Positions 54,881 through 63,240 of a stretch of DNA of 64,000 bases are shown here, piece by piece (the first letter of the stretch is position 1; each line of letters starts with the position of its first letter). The notes beneath the pieces were generated by a model that saw nothing but the letters and a program-made list of their open reading frames with translations, was not told the origin of the DNA and ran no database searches. The stretch spans positions 1 to 64,000 of the forward strand of contig ONTZ01000011.1 of NCBI GenBank assembly GCA_900320905.1. Direction: 5' to 3'. A program made the position numbers and the translations under genes. Source of the DNA: an uncultured Prevotella sp. (GTDB taxonomy: Bacteria > Bacteroidota > Bacteroidia > Bacteroidales > Bacteroidaceae).

Positions 54881-55957
54881 TTATTGATCTATTTTACTAT
54901 TTATATATTTTCGCCATTTATTAATCAGTGCCACCATATCTTCCGGCCATTCTGACGTGAAGTCCATCTGCTGACCTGTCGTGGGATGGACAAAGCCCAG
55001 TGTCTTCGCATGAAGCACCTGACGAGGACAGAGTTTAAAGCAATTCTGGATAAATGCCTTATAACTGGCCGTGCGCTCTCCGCGCCGTATCTCGCAGCCT
55101 CCATAGCGTTCGTCACAGAACAACGGATGCCCGATGTGCTTCATGTGCGCCCTGATCTGATGCGTACGTCCTGTCTCTAAGACACACTCCACCAGTGTCA
55201 CATAACCATAGCGCTCCAAAACCTTATAGTGGGTCACGGCAGGCTTGCCTGTCTCAGAGTCTGGCGGGAAGACCTCCATGCGAAGACGATCCTTTGGGTC
55301 ACGCCCGATGTTGCCCTCTACTCGTCCCTCATCCTCCACAAAATTACCCCATACCAAGGCATTGTAACTGCGATGGGTGGTCTTGTTGAAGAACTGCTTC
55401 CCTAACGAGGTCTTCGCATCTGGGGTCTTGGCAACCACCAGCAGACCACTGGTATCTTTATCGATACGATGCACCAGTCCTACTTCCGGATCATTCGGAT
55501 CGTACGACGCGAGATCTTTCAGATGCCAGGCAATGGCATTCACCAACGTACCGCTGAAGTTGCCACAGCCTGGATGGACCACCATACCCGCAGGCTTGTT
55601 GATGACCATCAGGTCATCGTCTTCAAAGACCACTTCCAGAGGGATATCCTCCGGTTCTATTGTTGTATCATAGTGCGGCCGGTCAAGCATCAGGGTGATA
55701 ACATCTCCTGCACGTACCTTATAATTACTCTTTACAGGTGTTCCATTCACATGGATAAAACCCGCCTCAGCAGCCTTCTGGATGCGGTTACGACTGGAAT
55801 GGGGCTGGTGCTCGGACAAGAACTTATCGATTCGGACAGGCTCTTGGCCCTTATCCACCTCTATACGGAAGTGCTCGTAGAGTTGTCCGTCATCCGCAGG
55901 TTCCTCTCCCAACCCTTCTTCAAGTTCTACCTCCTCCAGGTATTCATCATTACTCAT
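54881..55957 (-). CDS. RluD-family rRNA pseudouridine synthase
   Basis: 358 residues. An S4 RNA-binding domain covers about 42-90 (IDKFLSEHQPHSSRNRIQKA). The catalytic domain has INKPAGMVVHPG and the motif LVHRIDKDTSGLLVV with catalytic Asp166. RTHQIRAHMKHIGHPL follows. It is of the RluD/RluA type and probably modifies 23S rRNA. An acidic stretch (EEVELEEGLGEEP) precedes the S4 domain. It lies between the PASTA gene and ddl, a known arrangement in Bacteroidales as I recall. Confidence 0.9.
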   Translation of the reverse strand: MSNDEYLEEVELEEGLGEEPADDGQLYEHFRIEVDKGQEPVRIDKFLSEHQPHSSRNRIQKAAEAGFIHVNGTPVKSNYKVRAGDVITLMLDRPHYDTTIEPEDIPLEVVFEDDDLMVINKPAGMVVHPGCGNFSGTLVNAIAWHLKDLASYDPNDPEVGLVHRIDKDTSGLLVVAKTPDAKTSLGKQFFNKTTHRSYNALVWGNFVEDEGRVEGNIGRDPKDRLRMEVFPPDSETGKPAVTHYKVLERYGYVTLVECVLETGRTHQIRAHMKHIGHPLFCDERYGGCEIRRGERTASYKAFIQNCFKLCPRQVLHAKTLGFVHPTTGQQMDFTSEWPEDMVALINKWRKYINSKIDQ

Positions 55958-55967
55958 TTCTCACTCT

Positions 55968-56630
55968 TTACGGCTCCGTTACCTCCTCAAACTCGTCCGT
56001 CTCGGCTGCCCCCTCTTCATTCATGAACTGCTGGTAGCCGGGTTCCACATAGTCGAAATCCTCTTCTTCGCTGTCGTACATGCCACTGCCAATCATCAGT
56101 GTCAAGGGAGAGTCGATAGACACCATGTCGCCTGTCGACACCCGACGACCACGACTGATGATGCCATACACCCAGTCCTTTTCGCCAGGTACAGTTTTCG
56201 GTGGGAGGAGTTTGAAGCCCATGGCCATCAGTTTGGCCTCTGCCTCACGGTAACTGCTGTTGTCCACCACATCAGGAATGGCAAAGGTAGGCGACGAAGG
56301 AGAGTTGACCGTCACATAGATGGTGTGCCCTTCCTTCACCTTGGTTCCCTCACCAGGACTCTGGGCCAAGATACAGTTGGCAGGCAGACGTTTGTTGTAG
56401 CCAGAGTCAGTCACCATGATGTTCAGTCCGTTTTGTTCCACCAGTGTTAAGGCATTCGAATAAACCATTCCCTCCACCTTTGGCACCACGATACCTTCTC
56501 CATGATGGGTATACCATTCCAGCCCGTACTTCACCCCAAAGCATAGCAGGACAATCACCAGCACCATCGCCAGCAGATTGCCCAACAGATAGGCACTCAC
56601 AAACTTTCCGAAAAATTCCCTTGTTTTCAT
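55968..56630 (-). CDS. PASTA-domain membrane protein without kinase
   Basis: 220 residues. A short basic N-terminus is followed by one transmembrane helix at about 13-33 (SAYLLGNLLAMVLVIVLLCF) and then two to three PASTA domains (VVPKVEGMVYSNALTLVEQN; FAIPDVVDNSSYREAEAKLM; the third is partial). The tail is acidic. PASTA domains bind peptidoglycan fragments, and no Ser/Thr kinase domain is attached. It heads the leftward operon with rluD-like, ddl and the acyltransferase. The promoter ends only 5 bp before the ATG, so the mRNA should be nearly leaderless. Confidence 0.88.
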   Translation of the reverse strand: MKTREFFGKFVSAYLLGNLLAMVLVIVLLCFGVKYGLEWYTHHGEGIVVPKVEGMVYSNALTLVEQNGLNIMVTDSGYNKRLPANCILAQSPGEGTKVKEGHTIYVTVNSPSSPTFAIPDVVDNSSYREAEAKLMAMGFKLLPPKTVPGEKDWVYGIISRGRRVSTGDMVSIDSPLTLMIGSGMYDSEEEDFDYVEPGYQQFMNEEGAAETDEFEEVTEP

Positions 56631-56635
56631 GGCTG

Positions 56636-56666
56636 CAAAGTTACAAAAAAAACAGAAAGAAGCAAA
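56636..56666 (-). promoter_or_regulatory. Promoter of the PASTA-rluD-ddl operon, abutting the start codon
   Basis: On the minus strand: TTTG (56666-56663), 19 bp, TAACTTTG (56643-56636), then five bases and the ATG at 56630. The transcription start expected a few bases after the -7 element would fall at or within about 3 nt of the ATG. Confidence 0.75.
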
Positions 56667-56720
56667 GATTATTCTCTACTTCTTTCTATTTTAACTCATT
56701 TTTCTACGAAATCGAAAGAA

Positions 56721-56876
56721 TTACTTTCCGTGATTCTCGTCAGAAACCGTCAACTTCTTGCGTCCCTTGGCACGACGTGATGCCAAAACGCGGCGGCCGT
56801 TCTTCGTGGCCATTCTCTCACGGAAGCCGTGCTTGTTCACGCGACGGCGATTGTGGGGCTGAAATGTTCTTTTCAT
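56721..56876 (-). CDS. rpmH: 50S ribosomal protein L34
   Basis: A 51-residue, highly basic protein beginning [18 protein letters not shown] and continuing [20 protein letters not shown], an unmistakable L34. It is part of the large ribosomal subunit near the exit tunnel. The extended C-terminus [12 protein letters not shown] is usual for the phylum. It is divergent from efp. I found it by translating the minus strand directly because it is short. Confidence 0.97.
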   Translation of the reverse strand: MKRTFQPHNRRRVNKHGFRERMATKNGRRVLASRRAKGRKKLTVSDENHGK

Positions 56877-56920
56877 TGCTTTTTACTATTTATTTGTTAT
56901 ATTTTCACTGATTTGGGCTG

Positions 56921-56951
56921 CAAAGGTACTCATTTTTTTCTTTCCAGCAAA
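56921..56951 (-). promoter_or_regulatory. Promoter of rpmH
   Basis: On the minus strand: TTTG (56951-56948), 19 bp, TACCTTTG (56928-56921), an exact consensus match with about 40 nt of leader. Confidence 0.8.
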
Positions 56952-57043
56952 ATTTTGCACGCGGATTATATTGTTTTTATGGATTTTTTAGTGTTTTTCC
57001 TAAAAAAAACTCCTCATAATCCTTATAATCCGTGTTTTTTTCG

Positions 57044-57051
57044 TACCTTTG
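57044..57051 (+). promoter_or_regulatory. -7 element of efp
   Basis: TACCTTTG followed by GCAGCC, about 37 bp before ATG 57089. The -33 region is weak and A/T-rich. It is divergent from the rpmH promoter. Confidence 0.65.
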
Positions 57052-57088
57052 CAGCCGAAAATGACATAAAGGTAATATTTTAAGGTAT

Positions 57089-57655
57089 ATGATTAATTCA
57101 CAAGACATTAAAAAAGGCACTGCCATCCGCATGGACGGTAGCATTTGGGTGTGCATCGATTTCCAGCACAGAAAACCAGGCAAGGGTAACACGATTATGA
57201 ACATCAAGGTAAAGAACGTTTCTGATGGTCGCGTTTTGGAGCGCCGCTTCAACATCGGCGAGAAACTCGAGGACGTAGTCATCGAGCGTCGTCCCTACCA
57301 GTATCTCTATGAAGACCAGAGCGGTCGTATCTTCATGAATCAGGAGACATTCGAGCAGATTCCCATCGACAACGAACTCGTAATCGGTCATGAGTACATG
57401 AAGGAGAGCGATATTGTGGAGGTTGTCTCTGACACCACTGATGGTACTATCCTTTACGCTGAAATGCCCGTGAAGACCGTACTCCGCGTGACTCATTCTG
57501 AGCCAGGTGTGAAGGGCGACACAGCCACCAACACCCTGAAACCCGCTACACTGGAGACTGGTGTTGAGGTTCGCGTTCCCCTGTTCATCAACGAGGGCGA
57601 CCTCATTCAGGTGGACACCCGTGACGGCAGTTATCTGCAGCGTGTGAAAGAGTAA
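57089..57655 (+). CDS. efp: Translation elongation factor P
   Basis: EF-P relieves ribosome stalling at proline runs. The 188-residue length is normal and the three-domain beta-barrel is recognisable. The tip loop RKPGKGN has Lys32 at the position modified or functional in other EF-Ps, and the C-terminal signature is VEVRVPLFINEGDLIQVDTRDGSY-like. No EpmA-type modification gene is visible nearby, as expected in this phylum. Confidence 0.97.
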   Translation: MINSQDIKKGTAIRMDGSIWVCIDFQHRKPGKGNTIMNIKVKNVSDGRVLERRFNIGEKLEDVVIERRPYQYLYEDQSGRIFMNQETFEQIPIDNELVIGHEYMKESDIVEVVSDTTDGTILYAEMPVKTVLRVTHSEPGVKGDTATNTLKPATLETGVEVRVPLFINEGDLIQVDTRDGSYLQRVKE

Positions 57656-57676
57656 TCGAACGTTGAGAATCGAACA

Positions 57677-58798
57677 TTGAAGTATTCGGTCATCGTCCCC
57701 GTTTACAATCGTCCCGATGAAGTGGACGAGTTACTCGAAAGCCTGTCTAATCAAACACTCAAGGATTTCGAAGTCATCATTGTGGAGGACGGATCGGTAA
57801 AGCCCTGCAAGGATGTTTGCGACAAATACGCAGACATCCTTGCTTTGCATTATTACGCCAAGGAGAACAGCGGTCCAGGCCAGAGCCGTAACTATGGTGC
57901 AGAACGGGCCAATGGCGACTGGCTCATCATTCTCGACTCCGACGTCGTCCTGCCCGAGGGCTATTTAAAGGCTGTTTCAGCGGATTTGCCGCTCGAACTC
58001 CGTTCGCTTGCTACCGAAGGGACGCAAGAATCCGCCAATGGCATCGCAGCCTTTGGGGGGCCTGATGCAGCCCATCCCTCCTTTACCCCTGTTCAGAAGG
58101 CCATATCCTACTCCATGACCTCTTTCTTCACCACTGGTGGCATCCGAGGCGGAAAGGCAAAACTCGACAAGTTCTACCCCCGTTCCTTCAATATGGGCAT
58201 CCGTCGTGATGTCTATCACCAACTGGGCGGTTTTTCCAAGATGCGCTTCGGCGAGGATATCGACTTCTCATACCGTATCGTAGAGGCAGGCCATAAGACC
58301 CGGCTCTTCCCAGAGGCATGGGTATGGCACAAGCGGCGCACGGACTTCCGTAAGTTCTTCCGTCAGGTCTACAATAGTGGCATCGCCCGTATCAACCTGA
58401 CGAAGCGTCATCCTGGCACCCTGAAACTCGTCCATCTTTTGCCCACCGTCTTTACCTTGGGTGTCATCGGCTGTCTGATGCTCTTCGGACTAGGAGCGGC
58501 CCTGTACTGCTATGGTGAGTGGCTCGATGCCTATGGACTTCGCCCCACAGACGACATGCACCAAGGCGTGGGATTCGTGTTCTGCATTTTGGCTCTGCTG
58601 CCCCTCCTACTCTATAGCGGCATCATCTTTATTGATTCCACGATCCGAAACAAAAGTCTCTGGGTAGGTCTGCTCAGCATCCCCGCCGCCTTCGTCCAAC
58701 TGATGGGCTACGGTCTCGGCTTCATCGAAGCATGGTGGAAGCGTTGCGTCCTTAAACAAGACGAATTCAATGCGTTCGAACGGACATTCTACAAATAA
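57677..58798 (+). CDS. Family 2 glycosyltransferase with C-terminal membrane segments
   Basis: 373 residues. The GT-A core has YSVIVPVYNRPDEVDELLES, SGPGQSRNYGAERANGDWLI and the metal-binding LDSDVVLPEG, followed by RFGEDIDFSYRIVEAG. Three hydrophobic segments lie near the end (around residues 255-285, 295-320 and 325-350), so it acts at the inner membrane, probably on a lipid-linked acceptor. The start is TTG at 57677; no ATG precedes the GT motif after the efp stop. It is 21 bp downstream of efp. The sugar and acceptor are unknown. Confidence 0.87.
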   Translation: MKYSVIVPVYNRPDEVDELLESLSNQTLKDFEVIIVEDGSVKPCKDVCDKYADILALHYYAKENSGPGQSRNYGAERANGDWLIILDSDVVLPEGYLKAVSADLPLELRSLATEGTQESANGIAAFGGPDAAHPSFTPVQKAISYSMTSFFTTGGIRGGKAKLDKFYPRSFNMGIRRDVYHQLGGFSKMRFGEDIDFSYRIVEAGHKTRLFPEAWVWHKRRTDFRKFFRQVYNSGIARINLTKRHPGTLKLVHLLPTVFTLGVIGCLMLFGLGAALYCYGEWLDAYGLRPTDDMHQGVGFVFCILALLPLLLYSGIIFIDSTIRNKSLWVGLLSIPAAFVQLMGYGLGFIEAWWKRCVLKQDEFNAFERTFYK

Positions 58799-58825
58799 TA
58801 CAAACCCTAAAAACTTTAAATCAAT

Positions 58826-59512
58826 ATGGAAAAACTTACAATCGCACATTGGGCAGAAGACGACCAGCCGCGTGAGAAACTGCGCGACAAAGGGCCACAG
58901 ACACTCAGCAATGCAGAATTGCTGGCTATACTCATTGGCTCTGGCACACCAGGCACGAGTGCTGTTGAACTGATGCAGGAGATATTGAACCACTGCAAAA
59001 ACAACCTCAACACCATCGGAAAGATGACCATCCGCGACCTCTGCCAATACAAAGGCATTGGCGAGGCGAAGGCCATCACCATCCTCGCTGCCTGCGAACT
59101 CGGCAAGCGTCGCCAACAAGAATCTCCGGAAGAACGTCCCAAGTTGAACTCAGCCACGAAAATCTACAACGAGATGCATCCGCTGATGCAAGACCTCGAC
59201 GTGGAGGAGTTCTGGGTGCTGTTACTCAACCAGAACCACCGCCTCATCAAGAAAGTACGCATCTCACATGGTGGCATCACTGAGACAGCCGTCGATATCC
59301 GAATCATCATCCGTGAGGCTGTGCTCGCCAATGCGACTATCCTCGCCGTCTGCCACAACCATCCCTCCGGCAACCTCTCCCCCAGCAATGCCGACGATGA
59401 ACTGACCCGCAGCATCAAGCGGGCCTGCGAACTGATGCGCATCTTCTTCATGGACCACATCATCATCACCGACGGCCAGTATTACTCCTACCATGAGTTA
59501 GGCAGATGCTGA
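58826..59512 (+). CDS. radC: RadC-family JAB1/MPN-domain protein
   Basis: 228 residues. The N-terminal helix-hairpin-helix region (LSNAELLAILIGSGTPG, GIGEAKAITILAACELG) is followed by the JAMM metal site HNHPSGNLSPSNAD. The family is called DNA repair protein RadC, but a repair role is doubtful and the biochemical activity is unknown. The gene is 27 bp after the glycosyltransferase. Confidence 0.93.
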   Translation: MEKLTIAHWAEDDQPREKLRDKGPQTLSNAELLAILIGSGTPGTSAVELMQEILNHCKNNLNTIGKMTIRDLCQYKGIGEAKAITILAACELGKRRQQESPEERPKLNSATKIYNEMHPLMQDLDVEEFWVLLLNQNHRLIKKVRISHGGITETAVDIRIIIREAVLANATILAVCHNHPSGNLSPSNADDELTRSIKRACELMRIFFMDHIIITDGQYYSYHELGRC

Positions 59513-59631
59513 GAAGATCATCTTCCTGCAATACTGCTGCGAAGGCGGGCGTGTACTGTGTAGGGACACAACAACAAATGGCCTCGCAGAATTGTTAATA
59601 TTCAATAATTTAATACACTTCCTCTTCTCCT

Positions 59632-59666
59632 TTTGCTCTGTTTTTAAGTGATTATTCATACTTTTG
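59632..59666 (+). promoter_or_regulatory. Candidate promoter of the 59705 lipoprotein gene
   Basis: TTTG (59632-59635) and TACTTTTG (59659-59666), spaced 23 bp, slightly longer than ideal. The -7 element is good. The leader is about 35 nt. Confidence 0.5.
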
Positions 59667-59704
59667 TCGAAGAATATTTACTATTACTATTATTAATTAT
59701 GATT

Positions 59705-61102
59705 ATGAAAAAGATTTTGAATTGGGTACTTGCCGCCACCCTTATCTGCGGCACAAGTGTATTAACATCGTGTACATCGGACAACGAAGACAATTCTGGA
59801 CAGGAACAGGCGAAGAAGGACCGCAAGGAGTTTATTGAGCACACCCGTAAAAACTTGAAGGAGGTGGCTGAGAACATGAACTTATCGACATGGAAGTCGG
59901 TGAACCACTTCAACATGTACTTCAACCAGTACGTGCTGCTGAACGACAATTTTGACAAGTCATTAAGCCGCACCTTCGGCGAGATGATTCAGAGTTCAAT
60001 GCAGCCCGCACCGGAAGAACTGGCCAAACTGGGCAAGAAATATCTGGCCACCATCAATATTGCCGACTTCAACTACACCTTCGTATCCACTCAGACAGGA
60101 TTTGACGTGAAGCCAAACGACGACGAGGGCATGGTGATTGAGATAGAGAGTCCGTTAGAAGGGAATAGCGTCAAGATCGCCATCAAGGGTACCGGCTCAG
60201 AATACAGACAGTCTAACGAAAGGATGAGCAACGACTCGGTACAGGTAGCCGTCAACTTTGCCAAGCACTACGAACTGACACTGAGCACCAAGGAGAATGG
60301 TAAGTGGGAAAGCCACATCGTAGCCAACAGCGACCTGACGATTGAGCAGTATGGCAATCGGCCAGAAGGTGTTCCAGCCAATGGTACCTCCATCATGAAC
60401 GACGCCTGGAATCTGAAGGGCACCGTCGTCACCAACATCCCGGGCGATGCTACCGCCATGGAGTTCAACTTCGGCCAGGATCCGCGCATCCACAAAGCAA
60501 ACATGACGCTCGACTACATCCACAACGGCAAGAAGACGATAGGCCTCACGACTGAACTAACCAATCGGAGCGGCAGTATCGGAGCCATGTCGATGATGAG
60601 TCCGTCGGGTAGTATCCTCGGCCTAATAACCGTTGCCATGACAGGCAAGAGTCTCGACAATCTACAACTCACGCTGCTTGACGACCTGACCACCACGTTC
60701 AAGGTGTCTGATTGTGCAAAAGTGATGAAACTGCAGTCAGAAATGGCCGAAGCACGTCGTCAATACGCTAATCAGGAGACTATCGAGGGCTACGTCAGCC
60801 AACTGAACGAACTAATCAGCGGTTCGATGAGTTGCAAGGGTCTGAACCAGGAGTTCCCGATGCGACTGGCAACAACACCGATTGGTGTGGACTGGTGGGC
60901 GATGCCAGCCTTAGAATTCGGCGACGAGAAAGGCTACGTACCCCTCAACCAGATGCTCGACCAAAAGTCATTGGAATATTGCATCAATATCATCGACCAC
61001 GCTTCCGAGCCACTGCAGGAGACGGGCATCATAGTCCGCCAGTTGATTTGGGCGCTACAGAAGATGAATGCATCATTCATGAGAACAAAACCACAGAAAT
61101 AA
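59705..61102 (+). CDS. Lipoprotein of unknown function, related to the convergent 61260-62693 gene
   Basis: 465 residues from ATG 59705. The signal NWVLAATLICGTSVLTSC is nearly identical to that of the gene at 61260-62693. The mature protein starts TSDNEDN and has an N-terminal helical region (EHTRKNLKEVAENMNLSTW), then a long beta-rich middle (FNYTFVSTQTGFDVKPND, GKWESHIVANSDLTIEQ) and a helical end. I do not recognise a named domain. ATG 59699 is an alternative start; the longer frame from 59648 runs through the promoter. Length and layout match the convergent gene, so both probably belong to one family. Confidence 0.75.
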   Translation: MKKILNWVLAATLICGTSVLTSCTSDNEDNSGQEQAKKDRKEFIEHTRKNLKEVAENMNLSTWKSVNHFNMYFNQYVLLNDNFDKSLSRTFGEMIQSSMQPAPEELAKLGKKYLATINIADFNYTFVSTQTGFDVKPNDDEGMVIEIESPLEGNSVKIAIKGTGSEYRQSNERMSNDSVQVAVNFAKHYELTLSTKENGKWESHIVANSDLTIEQYGNRPEGVPANGTSIMNDAWNLKGTVVTNIPGDATAMEFNFGQDPRIHKANMTLDYIHNGKKTIGLTTELTNRSGSIGAMSMMSPSGSILGLITVAMTGKSLDNLQLTLLDDLTTTFKVSDCAKVMKLQSEMAEARRQYANQETIEGYVSQLNELISGSMSCKGLNQEFPMRLATTPIGVDWWAMPALEFGDEKGYVPLNQMLDQKSLEYCINIIDHASEPLQETGIIVRQLIWALQKMNASFMRTKPQK

Positions 61103-61145
61103 CTGAATGGTTCCGACATTACACGGCGTGTTATGACCCGTCACA

Positions 61146-61184
61146 AATAGAGTCTCTATTTTCAGGATAGAGACTCTATTTTCT
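61146..61184. terminator. Bidirectional terminator between convergent lipoprotein genes
   Basis: A perfect 14-bp stem, AATAGAGTCTCTAT (61146-61159) with ATAGAGACTCTATT (61167-61180), 7-base loop, flanked by TTTCT on the right. The remaining bases to 61259 contain no gene. Confidence 0.85.
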
Positions 61185-61259
61185 ACTGATTATTAATAAA
61201 CACACGATAAAGGCTCGTTCATCGTGGCCTTTGGGGGCAACCCCACGCCAGTCTGTAGA

Positions 61260-62693
61260 TTACATAATTTTAATCCCACTAAACTTCTCCTTCAACTTCT
61301 TGAGCATTTCCGAAACGTACGTGCTCATCTCCTCCACGGCACCTATCATCATTTTGTAGTTAGCCATATCCTGCTCGCTCATGCGATCCATCAGTACCAT
61401 TGGTTTCGTCTCACCAGCGAACTGCAGAGCCACGGCAGGCTGGAACTCCATCTTATTAAAGCCCTTCATGACGGTAACCAGACTACCCTGAGCCTTGATG
61501 TTGGTGTCCTTGATACCAACGGTATAGTGGAAATGATCGTTCAGTATCTGCGTGTACTTATCTACAGCCTCGAAGCCTGGCTGGGTACCGTGCAACTTAC
61601 GGATGTTGCCGAGGGCAAGCAGACAAGCAGCCACGTCGTCAACTTTGACGGTGAAAACAAGTCTACGGCCAAGGGTGAACTCAATCTCATCCACAGTACT
61701 GCCGTTGATGGCCTTCAGCACGTCGTAGGCGGCAGAGAAGAACGGACCGCAGTCTCGCAGGCCCTTCAGTTCATCGCTATCAATGTACTCATCCGAGTAA
61801 GGCTTATTCATGCCCAGCACGGTAAGGGCTGCCTTCTCAACACCATCGATGCCGAAATCGACACCAATGTCAAATGAACGATCCTGACCGTGGAGGACGA
61901 GTGCCTGCAACGTCTCGTTACGACCCTCATAGTCTGCAGTCAGACTGCAGAGGGCTGACCATTGGCTGTACTTGAACGAGATGTAGCGCGAAGGAACATC
62001 GGTGTTCAGGAATACGCTACCACTCAATTCTACGCCATTGGCAGTCGAGACGGTGATGTCAATTTGCTTAGGGAACTGGATACATACGGGCATAACCTTA
62101 GCCAGACGGGCAACGAAGAAACGCACGCCGTCATGCTCCTCCTTGAACTTCAACGTAATACTTGAACTCTTACCATCTTTGTCGATGTTCTCGATGCAGA
62201 AGCCGTCATTCTCACTCTGTGTAGCCTTGCCGTCCTTAAAGGTTACCTTCTTCGTGCCGATGGTGTTGTAGGCATCCACTAGCAGGAAGCCATCCATCTT
62301 CTTCACTTCCTCCTCGCTCATATCAAAGCGCTCATTCAGGGTAGTGCTTACTGCCTTGAATTCTTCCTCACTCAGATTCGCAATTACAACCGGACTTGTG
62401 TTCGCTAGGATATCGGGGATCATGTTCGTCACCTGTTCACCCAGCGCATCCTCATCGATAGTCTCGAAGAAGGTACCGATGGTTACCAGAGCCTGTTTGA
62501 TGGCGTCAAAGCGTATCTGCTCGGCACTCTTTTGTAAGGCACTCGATAATTCTTTCTCAAAGGCCTGTCGGTCTGCATTCACTACGGGCTTTTCGGGCTC
62601 CACAGGGTTGTCATCCTTGTCGCTGCACGATGTCAGCACACTTGCGCCACAGATAAGGGTCGCGGCAATCACCCAATTAAAAAACTTTCTCAT
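61260..62693 (-). CDS. Lipoprotein of unknown function, related to the 59705-61102 gene
   Basis: 477 residues with signal NWVIAATLICGASVLTSC and mature SDKDDNPVEPEKP. The architecture resembles the convergent lipoprotein: a helical N-terminal part (ALQKSAEQIRFDAIKQALV), a beta-rich centre (GVELSGSVFLNTDVPSRYISF, RNETLQALVLHGQDRSFDIG) and a helical C-terminus (MMIGAVEEMSTYVSEMLKKL). I recognise no named family. It has its own promoter. Sequence identity outside the signal peptide is low by eye. Confidence 0.75.
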   Translation of the reverse strand: MRKFFNWVIAATLICGASVLTSCSDKDDNPVEPEKPVVNADRQAFEKELSSALQKSAEQIRFDAIKQALVTIGTFFETIDEDALGEQVTNMIPDILANTSPVVIANLSEEEFKAVSTTLNERFDMSEEEVKKMDGFLLVDAYNTIGTKKVTFKDGKATQSENDGFCIENIDKDGKSSSITLKFKEEHDGVRFFVARLAKVMPVCIQFPKQIDITVSTANGVELSGSVFLNTDVPSRYISFKYSQWSALCSLTADYEGRNETLQALVLHGQDRSFDIGVDFGIDGVEKAALTVLGMNKPYSDEYIDSDELKGLRDCGPFFSAAYDVLKAINGSTVDEIEFTLGRRLVFTVKVDDVAACLLALGNIRKLHGTQPGFEAVDKYTQILNDHFHYTVGIKDTNIKAQGSLVTVMKGFNKMEFQPAVALQFAGETKPMVLMDRMSEQDMANYKMMIGAVEEMSTYVSEMLKKLKEKFSGIKIM

Positions 62694-62756
62694 GTTGATA
62701 GAATTAAATGATTAGTAATAAAGTTATCTTTGCTGTTATTCTTATTCTTTTGGTTG

Positions 62757-62764
62757 CAAAGATA
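62757..62764 (-). promoter_or_regulatory. -7 element of the 61260-62693 lipoprotein gene
   Basis: TATCTTTG on the minus strand, followed by GCAACC, 63 bp before the ATG; CTTG lies 20 bp further upstream as a partial -33. Confidence 0.6.
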
Positions 62765-62837
62765 AGGAATAAAAATGAAATAGACAAGAAAAAACAAAAG
62801 AAATTATCAGAATATCTTTATACTTTTCTGTTTTTTC

Positions 62838-62869
62838 TTTGGTATTTCGCTCAATTTGCACTACCTTTG
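62838..62869 (+). promoter_or_regulatory. Promoter of the SufT-like gene
   Basis: TTTG (62838-62841), 20 bp, TACCTTTG (62862-62869), an exact consensus match about 23 nt before ATG 62893. Confidence 0.8.
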
Positions 62870-62892
62870 CCAACTGAAACGAAAATGAAGGA

Positions 62893-63213
62893 ATGACGCA
62901 AGAGGAAAAGACATTGCTTGAAGAGCGGATTGTGGATGTGCTGAAGACCGTCTATGATCCGGAGATTCCCGTCAACATCTATGACTTGGGAATGATCTAT
63001 AAGATTGATGTGCAGGAAGACAGCACGGTGGAGTTGGAAATGACATTTACTGCCCCGAACTGTCCTGCCGCGGACTATATCTTAGAAGATGTACGTACGA
63101 AAGTGGAGAGTGTCGAGGGCATCAAGGGGGCAAATGTCAATTTGGTGTTCGAGCCTGCCTGGGATCAGAGTATGATGAGTGAGGAAGCAAGGGTTGAGTT
63201 GGGATTCGACTAA
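62893..63213 (+). CDS. DUF59/MIP18-family SufT-like Fe-S assembly protein
   Basis: 106 residues of the DUF59 family, which takes part in iron-sulfur cluster maturation. The signature VYDPEIPVNIYDLGMIY is followed by the conserved cysteine in FTAPNCPAADYILEDV. The acidic C-terminus EEARVELGFD is typical of the phylum. The other suf genes are not here. It is followed after 27 bp by an lpxH-like gene, with AAGTGAG units in the gap. Confidence 0.92.
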   Translation: MTQEEKTLLEERIVDVLKTVYDPEIPVNIYDLGMIYKIDVQEDSTVELEMTFTAPNCPAADYILEDVRTKVESVEGIKGANVNLVFEPAWDQSMMSEEARVELGFD

Positions 63214-63240
63214 GAAGTGAGAAGTGAGAAGTGAATAAGT

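Noticed and set aside
59513-59550. Imperfect palindrome AAGATCATCTT after radC as a terminator
   Set aside because: The stem is only five base pairs with no T-run.
62708-62896. Small plus-strand frame before the SufT-like gene
   Set aside because: It is A/T-rich, runs through two promoters and has no family resemblance. The SufT-like promoter lies within it.
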